A stretch of DNA of 64,000 bases from Struthio camelus. Taxonomy: Eukaryota; Chordata; Aves; Struthioniformes; Struthionidae. The notes below the pieces were generated by a model. That model saw nothing but the letters and a program-made list of their open reading frames with translations, had not been told where the DNA came from and ran no database searches. This document shows, piece after piece, positions 23,766 through 33,839 of the stretch. Location of the stretch: contig NC_090964.1 in the NCBI RefSeq assembly GCF_040807025.1, positions 2,914,001 to 2,978,000 on the forward strand, read 5' to 3'. Within the stretch, counting starts at the first letter, position 1, and each line of letters opens with the position of its first letter. A program made the position numbers and the translations under genes.

Positions 23766-23802
23766 TAAACACATGCACACAGGGTATGTTTCAGCTTTTA
23801 TT
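23766..23802 (-). terminator. CITED4: CITED4 polyadenylation site
   Basis: On the minus strand AATAAA lies at 23,802-23,797. A GU-rich stretch (ctgtgtgcatgtgttt) at about 23,783-23,768 follows at the usual spacing. Cleavage is inferred near 23,780, giving a 3' UTR of about 1.26 kb. Another AATAAA at 24,265-24,260 could give a shorter form, but lacks an equally clear GU-rich element. The usage of each is unknown. Confidence 0.65.
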
Positions 23803-25041
23803 CGAAAATTTATCTGTACATTCTTACTTGGTTGTTGAGTGACAGCTGCCAGGAGCTGTCAGCAGCAGGGGGCAGCAGCAACTAGAAGTTAACAGGAGCT
23901 TTCCACAGTGCCTGGAAACAAGAGACAGCAGAGGAAACAAAACCCCACTAGCTTTTACGTTTAACCTTTTCTGAGTAGAGGAATTAGGAATCGAGTCATC
24001 TTTATCACATTCAGAAGGGTGTTGGATTTACACTCTTACGTATTCAGCATAAAGATCTCGGGTTGAAGTGACCATCTGCAGAGCAGCTTGAAAACTATCC
24101 GAGGCTTTCTTTTTTAAAGCCAGTATCTTAAAGCTGCAGTACTCTCCATGCATCATTCCCAGCAGTCCCAAAGCCAAATAACAAAAGGAGCCCTTGCAAA
24201 TAAATAATCATAGGAAAAAAATAAATAAGATTAGATCTCAAATATACAGTTACACGGTCTTTATTTGGTTTCAGAGGTGGAAAAAAGTGGAGCTAGACTG
24301 CAGCTTTAAGCCTTGTGCCTGAATCAGTCTCACATACTTAGTAAATTTTACAGTTGATTAGCCGTGCAGGCTGGAAATTCAAAATTCTACAGAGACGAAC
24401 ATTTAGGCACCTATGTACACCCTTCCCCAAGGCATACTTCATTTTGCTCAGCGAGTTAGAAAATAGCCAGCTGGAGGGGAAGTACCCCCTTTCCAAGCTG
24501 AACAGACAAGACTGAAGACCTATTTACTGTTACAGTAAAGAGTCCCAACAAATATCTAACCCCACCCATGTTTGCAAGGGGGAAAACTGGTTCAAACCAT
24601 GCACCGGGGAGACAATCCTCTCTCAGGGAATCTTTTAACTTTGCTGGCAACACAGAAGCCTTGAGCAAATCCAGCTACTGGCAGGGCTGATGACTGCCCA
24701 TCATCACCTCCTGTACCCAAACCCTGGTCATGGAAAGTCATAAGTCCATCTTTTTCTACTTAAGCCAGAAGTCCTGTTAATGTCATTTAAAGGCAGCTCT
24801 ACAGGGAGAGCTCTTGATCTGCACTGTTTGGGGTACACACCCCCTCCCCAGGAAACCCCCAATAAAAAAAACACCCAGAAGAGAAAAGCAATCCAGTGCA
24901 AGCCAGTGTCCGATGATTGTCTTTGAGGAGGTCAGGAATCCAGGACAGGACAAGGCAGGGGAAGGGAGGAGGATGGCAGATGGAGAAGGAAGTTAAAACA
25001 AACTCAAAACCACTGAGACACAAGGAGGAGCCCAAAGCACC
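23780..25041 (-). other. CITED4: CITED4 3' UTR (predicted)
   Basis: This is the non-coding sequence from the CITED4 stop codon to the best poly(A) site. Its length and A+T-rich middle part resemble those of other CITED-family mRNAs, which are short-lived. Two AUUUA pentamers lie at 24,201-24,226, between the alternative AATAAA (24,265-24,260) and the distal one, so the distal site would include them and the proximal site would exclude them. No repeat was recognised inside it. Confidence 0.6.
24201..24226 (-). promoter_or_regulatory. CITED4: AU-rich elements in CITED4 3' UTR
   Basis: Two ATTTA pentamers on the minus strand (24,205-24,201 and 24,226-24,222) each lie in a longer TTATTTATTT-type context. 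They are separated by an A/T-rich spacer. Clusters like this destabilise short-lived regulatory mRNAs. This is inferred from the motif and from the family's known rapid turnover. Confidence 0.5.
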
Positions 25042-25656
25042 TCAACAACTGATGGCACTGGGCTGCTGTTTGCTAACAAAGTCTGAAATGAAGTCAAACT
25101 CATTCTGTCCCAAGAAGAGCTCAGGCAGCTCCTGAATCCGGTCCAACCCCAGTTCCAGAACAAGGGATGTCAAGACTTCCTCATCTATGAGATCAGTGTC
25201 CATAACATTCAAGGTCAGCGCTGGTGAGGGCATATGCTGCATCCCTGGGTGCTGGCTCGGCCCCACTCTGTATTGCTGGGCACCAGCTCCCATGGGCCCA
25301 TTGCTCATACCCAGCGGGTGGCCCTGGTACTGGGTATTGAGTTTTTGTAGGTGCATGCTAGCCATGAGCTGCTGCGTGCCCACCGGCCCCATGTACTGCT
25401 GCTGCTGACTTGGGCCATTGAACATCATCGCATTCTGCATCTGGTGGTGGCCCATCTGTCCGCTGAGGTTGGGTCTTGGCCTCATTGCACCATCCATACC
25501 AGCCCCTCCATAGGGCATCATCTGGCTGGCGGTAGGCAGTGTCCTCAGCACATGCTGCCCATGCTGCGGGGGTCCCTGCAGCGCACTCACCCCCATGCGG
25601 TAGCTCTGCAGCCCGGTGCCACTGTGGCTCATGGACATCATCATGTGCTCGGCCAT
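25042..25656 (-). CDS. CITED4: CITED4, CBP/p300-binding transcriptional co-regulator, complete
   Basis: A 204-aa protein of the CITED family, which has no DNA-binding domain and acts in the nucleus by binding the CH1/TAZ1 domain of CBP/p300. There it competes with HIF-1alpha and works with factors such as TFAP2. Visible parts are the short conserved N-terminus (MAEHMMM), a Met/Gln/Gly-rich middle with QQQQ at 84-87 and an LQKLNTQY block at 103-110. The acidic C-terminal domain follows from about 153 (DTDLIDEE), with LPEL at 177-180, FLGQNEFDF at 181-189 and a terminal SC. 'ELFLGQ' (rather than CITED2's 'ELWLGQ'), the short length and the absence of CITED2's Ser/Gly-rich insert favour CITED4. 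CITED3 is less likely but not excluded. The start is chosen for the family N-terminus and a perfect GCCATGG context. The frame stays open upstream in GC-rich sequence, but that part is leader and intron. The whole protein lies in one exon. Confidence 0.93.
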   Translation of the reverse strand: MAEHMMMSMSHSGTGLQSYRMGVSALQGPPQHGQHVLRTLPTASQMMPYGGAGMDGAMRPRPNLSGQMGHHQMQNAMMFNGPSQQQQYMGPVGTQQLMASMHLQKLNTQYQGHPLGMSNGPMGAGAQQYRVGPSQHPGMQHMPSPALTLNVMDTDLIDEEVLTSLVLELGLDRIQELPELFLGQNEFDFISDFVSKQQPSAISC

Positions 25657-26042
25657 GGCTCCAGGCCCCTGCAAGGCGACACACGGCTCAGGGCAAGGCA
25701 AGGCTCCCGGAGGCAGCACTGCTTTCCCGCTCCGTCCCGAGCCAGCTTCTTCTGGGGATCCCGGAGCCCCCCCGCAGCTCGCCCCGGGGGAAAGGCACCG
25801 CACTGCACCCTCCCCGGGCAGGCGAGCAGCCGCGTCTCTCGGCCAGCTGCCGCCCGCCCGCCCGCCCCTTGCGGACAAAGCTCGGCGCGGCGCGGCCCGC
25901 GGCACCCCAGCGCGCCCCGCCCGGGCCGCGGCGGGGAGCCGGGCTCTGCCCGCGTGGGTACGCACCGCTTCGGGGCTCCGGCGGGCAGCGGGTCCGCGCA
26001 CCTGCAGCGCCGCGCTGGCTACTTCCCACTCCGCTCGCCGTG
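25657..26042 (-). other. CITED4: CITED4 5' leader with a predicted 333-bp intron
   Basis: On the minus strand a donor (CTGCAG|GTGCGC, exon end at 26,002) and an acceptor (cgccttgcag|GGGCCTGG, exon start at 25,668) predict an intron at 26,001-25,669. The start codon follows 12 nt into exon 2. The leader would then be about 50 nt, with exon 1 from about 26,042 to 26,002, and contains no upstream ATG. The intron is very GC-rich. CITED2 also has an intron in its leader, whereas human CITED4 is regarded as single-exon. Splicing is predicted from sequence only. Confidence 0.6.
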
Positions 26043-26059
26043 TGCAGCGTGTCGCGCTC

Positions 26060-26180
26060 CCGAGCCTTATAGCAGCGCAGGCAGGGGCGGGCCGCCCAGC
26101 CCGGCCCCCCGGCCCCCATTGGAGCACGGCCCGGCCCCACTGGCGTGGCCCGGCCCCCGACGGGGCGGGCGGGCGGCACA
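26060..26180 (-). promoter_or_regulatory. CITED4: CITED4 core promoter: TATA, GC box, CCAAT
   Basis: On the minus strand, TATAAGG (26,071-26,065) is a TATA box at the right distance from a start near 26,040. Just upstream lies a GC box (ggggcggg on the plus strand, 26,084-26,091). A CCAAT box (26,122-26,118) follows at about -80. A second GC-box cluster is at 26,162-26,175. The whole lies in a CpG island of about 25.7-26.3 kb. TATA plus CCAAT is typical of inducible promoters and fits a regulated co-factor. Confidence 0.75.
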
Positions 26181-26218
26181 ATGGACTGCCCCGCTTCCCC
26201 GGTCGGCGGGCCCGCTGC

Positions 26219-26257
26219 CGGCACGGCACGGCACGGCACGGCACGGCACGGCACGGC
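26219..26257 (+). repeat. (GCACG)n pentanucleotide microsatellite
   Basis: Seven uninterrupted GCACG units (26,221-26,255) with short flanking matches. It lies about 180 bp upstream of the predicted CITED4 start. It is probably length-variable between individuals and would alter CpG content close to the promoter. Confidence 0.9.
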
Positions 26258-26789
26258 TGCTGTTGGGGCTCTTAATCGCGACATCCCTCGTTGTCACCAC
26301 ATGGCGCGATTTCGGGGTGTGAGGGGGGCAGTTGCCGCCAGCACTTAGGGCACTACAGTGGGCTAAGGATTATTGACCGGGCATTGGGATTGGGTGGTCT
26401 CCCCTTGGATCGAGGATGCTAACCCCTCTAGCAGGCTGGGGAGAAAAGAGATGGGTGGGCTCCAGAGCCCCAAGCACAGCAGCCCCCAGTTGCTTGCAAA
26501 TACCCCTTCCAGGAGCCCCCCAGAGCAAGCCCTGCTCCTGGACAGGATGCCAAGGTCCAGCCATGCTGCCTGGCATCACCCTCCACTGAATCCATGCACG
26601 CGTAATCCTGCTTTTGCAGAGCATTGTTGTTGGGGGCACAGAGGGGCTGAGAAGACGTTTGGGAGTAAGGCAAAGCTGGTGGTGTGCTGGGCTGGGGATT
26701 AGAGGCCACAGACCCCTCAGTGTAGTACTCATTTCCTCCAGGGACATTCAGGTATAGAAAGCTTGGGCAGTCCCTGTTCAATACGCTGC
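26258..26789. other. CITED4 upstream flank, no gene recognised
   Basis: Sequence falling from GC-rich to average composition beyond the CITED4 CpG island. It includes a TCGCGA at 26,277-26,282. Reading frames up to 125 codons on both strands have no recognisable content. Confidence 0.55.
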
Positions 26790-26799
26790 TCATGGGCCT

Positions 26800-26905
26800 T
26801 GTGGTAAGGATTGCTTCTGAGGTGACTGGGGGACCTCAGACAAGTCATTTTTGCTCTCAGCCTGTGCATGCTGGGAATGGCACTGCCTTCACTTGCATTA
26901 ATTTT
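26800..26905 (+). mobile_element. MIR-like SINE fragment upstream of CITED4
   Basis: 'ggggacctcagacaagtcat' followed by ttttgctctcagcctgtgcatgctgggaatgg-type sequence matches the MIR core in plus orientation (gaccttgggcaagtcac, then a 'ctctgtgcctcagttt' and an 'aaatgg' part). It is heavily diverged and its limits are approximate. It sits about 0.75 kb upstream of the CITED4 start site. Confidence 0.6.
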
Positions 26906-27527
26906 GAGTTGTTGTAGGTCTAGTGGCGGAAGGCTCATTTACATTTAACATGGCCCTCCTCTGCCTCCTGAGCAGGGACCCTGCTCAGGATGTAAATGTA
27001 AACGGCATGACAACAGCATTCTGTAGAGAGTCACGCCTCCAGTGTGTTCCTCTCCGCAGTGTCACTCTGGCAAAGCCTTTCTACCTGGCCACACTGCTGG
27101 GCTGCGGGTCCTCAAGAAGGGCTTGCTGGGGCGCAGGGAGCAACTGTGTAGAATTTCCTATTCACATTGAAGGATGTACACGTGGATGTTTGCTGATTGC
27201 TGCCAGGGCTGCTGCCTGCTGGCCCCTGTGAGCATGTACCTTGGCGTCTACCATCATGAGAAGGGCCACTGCCTGATGGCAATTCTGCCTGCGTGGTCAG
27301 CAATAGGATGCTACCTACCACACAGTAAAACCTTACCAGCTGAAGCAACTGAGGTTAGTTACTTACTGGCATCAGCTAGATGTGCTGGTTATTCTACCAG
27401 TGGTGTCCTCCTAGCAGGGATGCACTGACATGGTCTGAAACAGCTGGCAGCAAGGTGAGTGTTATAGCCAAAAGTCTGCTGGTATAATTCTGTTTGCAGC
27501 AATATCACTCTCCTGTGAGGGCAGTTT

Positions 27528-27574
27528 TGGCTCAGTGGGTCACAGTGCAACCCAAATGCTCACCCACTGAGCCA
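27528..27574. repeat. Inverted repeat, 13-bp perfect stem, 21-nt loop
   Basis: tggctcagtgggt (27,528-27,540) is exactly complementary to acccactgagcca (27,562-27,574). Each arm, read inward, resembles a tRNA-type A box (TGGCNNAGTGG). The minus strand from about 27,575 continues 'gagcatttgggttgc', which recalls tRNA-derived SINE heads. It may be the head of an ancient SINE or simply a hairpin. No full tRNA fold is visible. Confidence 0.8.
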
Positions 27575-30500
27575 TGCTAGCAGAACTATTTTACTGTAGG
27601 CCTAGACTATAACAAATGCTGGTACTCACTATAGGACAGGGTACTTTCCAATAGCATTCAAGAGCACAATGGTAATTTTCCCCCTTTGTTTTTTGTTTTG
27701 AAGAAGCGTAGGGATTTCTTTTTTAAAGATATTAGTGTTGCATGGTTACCCACTTGGAAGATAGGTGATGGCAAAGTTAAACTCGCTTCCTCAACTTCAC
27801 TCCACCTTTGTTTGTGTGCTTTCCTATGCAGCCTTTAACTACAGTGTTACAGATCACAGCCTTGATAATAACAGACAGATCTTTTCTGGAGTCTTGGAAC
27901 AGGCTGCTGCACGGAGCTAGGTAGCATTTATGTGTTCTGCATATTAATTATGCTCACCGACCCTGCTGAGCTGAAGAAGGAATTCCAACAAAGTGTTTTA
28001 AAGGTTGCCAGAGAAGTTGTTTGTTGCTAACTGTATTACCTGAGAAATGAGGTGTAAGTAAACACTATCACGAAGGGATTGCAGTTAGGCAGCACAAGCA
28101 TCCTGTGTGAATGCATAACCACTACACAGCACTGTCCTGCAGGGTTATTTATATGGAGTATCTCTCTGTCAAAACACCGTAAACCAGAAGCTCAGAGCAG
28201 ATAACATCTAGAAGCCACCAGCTCCTAGACGCAAGCAGCTGGGAATGGAAAGTGTCTTCTCTGAACTGGGACAGAGCACAGCAATATTAACTTCCAGGAC
28301 ATGTTGGGAGCTGCTTTTGTTTGTGCCACCTTCTGCCTTGTTAAGTGGCTGGGATGGGTTTCAGGTGTTGGTGAGCCTCTAACTGATGAATCAGTTGGTT
28401 AATTGTTTAAAGTAATTACGTAATGATTGTTTTTTAACTCTGGAGATTTTGACAAATGCATTTTTTACTGCTAATAAACACATGCTCACATACATATGCC
28501 TGCCTGTCTGAGAGTTTACATGCAGATGCACACCCAAGTGAGGAACCAATACGAGGGGAGTGACTGCCCTCATCTTTACGGATGCATCCAGGTGTAAAAA
28601 TCTCTCTCTCAGATGAGAGGTGCTGTGTGGAGCGCCAGGCCTGGTTAGTGACAGGAATTCCTGCACAATGCAACAGAGGTGGGAGGGGGGCTCTCCACAT
28701 CCACTTGTATTACAGGAGACCCCAAGGGTGGGAAATGGCCCATTCATTTCAGAAACATATTGGTAGGTGAAAAAGCACACTTGCTGAACCTCTGGCTCTA
28801 AAGTGTGAATGTCCTCTCCGTCTCTATTCCTGCTTATCTCCCTTCTCTTTTGGGAAGGATGAGCCAGATCAGGAACTCATTCCATTTGAAAATAATTTGA
28901 CCAGAAAGGAAGTTCTGTTCACCATGATCAGTTCTCTGATCCGGCTTGTTATGTTGTCCCCCAGGTGTTTTACCACCGTAACGTGGGACGTTGAGAGGAA
29001 CGGACTACCTGCAGAAAAGGAAGGGTGTGGGGGGAATGGGAGGCATTGCAGCGGTGATATGTGTCTACAGAAGCACATCCTCAGTGTTTGCTATGCTCTC
29101 TACCATGATCTTAGCTGTGTCTGGAGGACTTCCCATTCTTGACTAGTAACATTTTATTTATCAGGGACCAACAAAGACTTGTTTTCTGCATTTCATAATG
29201 CTCATGCAGAAGCTGGGGAGCAGGGCTGTGAACGGGTTGACTAGTCCTGGTAGCATCTCTCTTGCCAGCCTCTCGGGCCCAGACCAAGCAGTGATTCCTT
29301 GTCATGCTGAGACCTCAAGTATTAAGGAACCAGACCACTGCAGTTGTATTCACAAGGCACTTTGTATGGCTTGATCTAACCCCAAGTTTGCAAAGCCTTT
29401 CCTCTATCTCCCTGTCCACTGCCATCCCTAATCACCCCACGGATAGACTGGCCTTTCTGGGGAACGGATAAACTGCCTGTGTATCAGATCCAGCCCTGGG
29501 GTTGTCAGCTGGTCATCCCTGACTTAAGTCACCACATAAGCCACCTCCAGGAGTGTGTGTTATCCATAGCTTCCTGACACGGGACTTCCCTAGTCTGGCT
29601 GTATTGGTATCACCAGCACTGTGTTATCAAGGGTGGATTATACAGGCTGGGAATTAATCAGATTGTTGCTCCAGAGACACCAGTTTGGCTTCACATGAGT
29701 GGGGATATGGTAGCACCACCTGTGTGTCTCCGTCACAGATCAACACACCCTTGTGGGTGGGCATCAGCTTAGGGATCTGGTTGCCAGCACACAACAAACC
29801 TTTCTTTTCCCTGTTAGGCGGATGCTTGCAGCCTGATTTACAGCTAACCTGTGTTACCTATGTTTGTGTTATGTAAGATGTTCCCTTCCTGCATTTTATC
29901 CCTGATCATCATCCGTTGACTGCACAGCACCAGTGGCATTACTGTGGTAATTCTGCATGTTCCCAAGGCCTCTCAGGGACAAGAGGTGGCATAGATGGGA
30001 GCTTTTTGTAAGCAGAGATGAGAATACTTTTATCTTGCAACATTTTGCATATGTCAGAACTGATTCTTGCTAACATCAGTAGTTGATCTACAGTCCAAGA
30101 AGTCTTTTTTGCAACAGTTTAAAAGCCTTAATTTTGGAAAAGAACTGACCATATTTATAAAGAGCTTGGTAGACCATAGGAGATAGTGATGGATGGAGAC
30201 TGGTGGAGGATATTTTGGGGAATTTCCTCTGACCAAGTGGTTCCTACTATACATTTCAGTTTACAATGCACCCACTGTTGTGGGCTGTGATGTACCTTTG
30301 CATGGGGACTGCAGAACAATTTCAGCAGCCATGCGAGCTATGTATTTGGGTGTAGGGGGAGATCTGAGAAACCCTTCGATTCAAAGACTCCTAGATGCCC
30401 ATCTAACTTCATGCTTAGCCCAGTAGAGCTGCTGCAAGATTCAAAGCAACTGGGGTGTGCAGACAGAAGTTAAAGCCATGTGAAATATCAGCCCTTAAAG

Positions 30501-33500
30501 GAGAAGCTTTCCTTTGAGGAACAAATGTCCAAAAGAAGCCCCTTTGCACTCCCCAACTCACTAAAGGACAAAAGCAGAGAGCAGGAATGCGTAGTGGAAA
30601 GCTGGAAGTCTGCAGAGGTGTGACCTAAATTTAGATTGAGGTACAACTGTATCATGTTGCCGTAACTGGGTCTGTGACTGTGGCCTGATGCATGGCAGCG
30701 GTGTGTTTAAATCACCGCATCAGCTTAAACACCTAGTGCTCTCATCTGAATCACAAATAATTCCTGAAGTATCATTTTCCCTAAAGGATGATAGATGCCA
30801 GGCACCTGGCGAGCTGCTCTCCCCTTGCATGCTGTCAGCTTGCAGCAGCTCCCAGGTGCACGGCAGCGTGAAGCATGCCTATTTGACTGCGGCATTTGGG
30901 AAGATCCTGAGTTGGACAAGACCAAATTTGAATCATTAAAGCATATATCGAGTCTCACAAGGTGCAGAAAATGTCAAGGGCGCCTGAGTGTGCAGAAGGA
31001 TCAACTGTTAAGCCAATTGTAACATGTGCCATGCTCCTGTAGCGCAGCTGTGAACTACACTGCAAACATGGTGTGCTAGTGCATGCTAGTTGCATCCTAG
31101 TGCTCTGCCCTCTAACTTAATCAAACTGCAGCGTCTCTGGAGGGTGACTCAGCCTGCTCCCCCCAGCACCTCTGGGTGTTTGTGGCCACTCCCGTGCAGT
31201 TAACAGCTGTACAGGATCTCCAGTGCCTCTGGGGAGCAGTGGAGCTGCTTCTGGCCATGTGGTATGTGCCCAGTCCCACTCCCTGTGCTGGGAGCCCCTC
31301 TGGGACCCTTCCCAGAGCTTGGTCCTGCTGAATGACTCTCAGGAGCGGGCTAGAAGTGGGGAATAAATATTTAGATGGCAGCAGCCTGCTCCCATGTGCC
31401 TTTTCTCCATGAACCTTCTGTGCGTGCTCTGACTCTACGCACCCCACAATACAAAGATGGCACTTAAATTTTGGATGCTTGAAAAACAGAGAGCAAGAAG
31501 AGGTCCCTGAGAAAGAAGGCAATGGGGGTGGTTTGCAGCTGCTAGAACAACTCACCAACCCATAGTCAGCTCTTCACTGGTGTCTTTTTGAAGGAAAAAA
31601 GTGGACATTAACGATGGCTGAACAAATCTGCTGGACTTGAAGCAGTCTGCAGCCCATGTTGCCCATTCCTGCGGTGTCAGGTCTTAGGTAACCATTTTTC
31701 CATTGCTGATGGAAGGATTGCCCATGGTCTGATTCCTTCCTCGTGTTTCTATATCAGGCAGAAGACCTGTCTGGGGGAACATGTGCTGCACTTCTCCCTG
31801 TACTGCTGAGCTGTTAAAAGCTTTTCTACCTAATGCTTGACTATGCTGGGATATCAAATTTAATCAAATATTTACTGTTAGTTGTTAGAATTCTCTATAA
31901 TATATCTTGAAAGGATCCTAGTGAATCTCTTCTGCACATGTAATGCTTTCAAGCAGATTAATTTATTAGCAATCAGAAGGTGAGAAAGTGATGCAATGTG
32001 CTGTAATTTTTTTGTTTAAGGACAATCACAGTGGTTTGAAAAACCCTACCCGAAGGCTGCAAAGTCCAGCAGAGACAATGACGCTATGAAACTGAACCAG
32101 GAGCAAATTCTGATGGAGCGTCTCCAATTTGGCTTTAAATAACTATGTCAACAAGCCAAGCTTTAGAAGTTAAATTAAATATTAAGCTCCTTGACACATA
32201 GTGCAACTCTGTGTCTCACACGAGTCTGTGACAAAGCGTGGGAGGGAATACGAGCCAACAGCAGCTTATCTTAGATGGTTGTTACCGAACCTATTTCTTG
32301 TCCAGATGGGTTTGATGTTGATCAGAGAGGAGATGAGCACCCTTCCCTGGGAAGGACATCAGGAATCTGAGACCACACGCGGCTAGGCAAACTCTGCACC
32401 CCAAAGCATGGCTGTGTCCACCCTGAAAGTGCTTGACAGTCTCTTAAAAGCACTTTCATTTCAATTAAAACAAAATCAGGACAAATTAGCTTTAATAAAA
32501 ACAAAAGAGGGACATTGCTCCCTCTCTCCCACCTGCATCTGTGCTGTCAGCAGGGCCAAGGGTCCAAGAATGCGCTGGGCATACCCTGCTCTGGGACCTG
32601 CCACAGCAGCGGAGCATGGCTGATCCCAGTCCCCTAGGGCTTTGCAGCAGGAGACATCAGCTTCTCCAAGGAAGGTGCCCCAGATGCTACCTGCCCGGGG
32701 TTGGGTGAATGGTGCTTCCATCCCGCATGCAGTTTGCAGGGGAGGACTCAGCCTGGCAGGCAGAGTCACTGCTTTGTTCCTTCCCTCTGTGGTATAGGTG
32801 TATTTGCACTTGTGAGCCATAAAAAGGCTAGTACGAGCACGGAGCTCCTCTGAGGAAGCACTTCCCAGCCAGAGGTAAAGGAAAGCCATGATATGAATGT
32901 TTCATAAAGAGCAGCCATAAGCGTCCAGAAGAAAAGATGTTTCCTTAAGATAAAAGGAAAAACAGCCAAAAAAGATGGAAGAAAAGTGGAGAGCCCAAGA
33001 GAGAGCACTGTGTGGCTCCTCTCCAGAACATGTTGCATTAATAGTGCCTCCCTGTCTGGTGGCTAAGCAAACACACAGCAGGAACATGGTACATTGAACA
33101 GAAACCAGGTCACACCAGAATCTGCTCTCCCCAGTTTCTCCATGGTACAAGAGTCCTCCAAGAGAGTTGAATCCAGGTGCTGGGTTATCCTGTGACTCCT
33201 CATCTGCATTTAGTTGGAACACTTCATAAAATGCAGGAGGTGTAAGCCAGAGACTAGCAGTGCAAATGTCCCAGGGAAGTGGGGAAAAGAGCAGGTTGCT
33301 CTCTGATAGCCTAGCTGGATGTGGGGACTGCTTAGCTGCGAGTAAATGTGACTGGTCTGCAACAGGTGTCCAACTCTGGGGAAAATGGGGTTCGCCTTTA
33401 ATCCTGGTGGGATTTGGGAGCAAAGATGCCAAGGGTGGGGAAGGCTGTGCCTTCAGTCAGCTCTGCTGAAAACAGCTGGTTTCTCTGTGCTGCTGAGCAT

Positions 33501-33820
33501 GCAGGTGGGTCATGTGTGCGCTCGCTGCACACATAGTCCAGGACACACTTTTTCCTGCCTGCACTGAGAGCAGTGCAGGACTGTGCACCCTTCGACAGGG
33601 TGTCTTGCCAGTGAGTGCTGCTGAACGATGCAAGGGTGACTGAGACGAGAGCAGGGCATGGTGGAATTTAGTGCCTCTTCTGAAGTGGCGGGTGTAGACC
33701 AGGCCAGCAGCTGACCCCAGCACCAGAGTGCTCTAACCACTGTGTTGGCTTGCCTAGCTTGTAAACAACTTCTTATTTTTTTCCTCTTGGCTAATCTTGC
33801 TCTGTGGGGGCAGATAACAT

Positions 33821-33839
33821 CACTGGAATTTTTCCAGTG
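33821..33839. repeat. Short perfect hairpin (8-bp stem, 3-nt loop)
   Basis: cactggaa and ttccagtg flank three T residues. The TTCC/GGAA halves with 3-4-bp spacing resemble a STAT-type palindrome. No gene or terminator context supports a function. Confidence 0.6.

Noticed and set aside
25687..26244. Extension of the CITED4 frame upstream to give a 400-residue protein
   Set aside because: The family N-terminus (MAEHMM) with a perfect Kozak context starts at 25,656. Upstream sequence is GC-rich, Arg/Ala/Pro-biased, contains a consensus intron and the promoter TATA box, and is open in several frames on both strands.
25351..26322. 323-codon plus-strand frame opposite CITED4
   Set aside because: It is a shadow of the CITED4 coding sequence and its GC-rich CpG island, with no domain and biased composition.
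27528..27600. A functional tRNA gene at the inverted repeat
   Set aside because: An A-box-like segment is present but no B box, anticodon arm or acceptor pairing can be drawn.
32902..33432. 176-codon minus-strand frame
   Set aside because: No domain or plausible splice sites, and overlapping frames on the other strand. Consistent with chance.
33715..33760. 'agtgctctaaccactgtgtt' as the tail of a MIR-like SINE
   Set aside because: Only about 20 bases resemble the element's end and the flanks do not continue the match.
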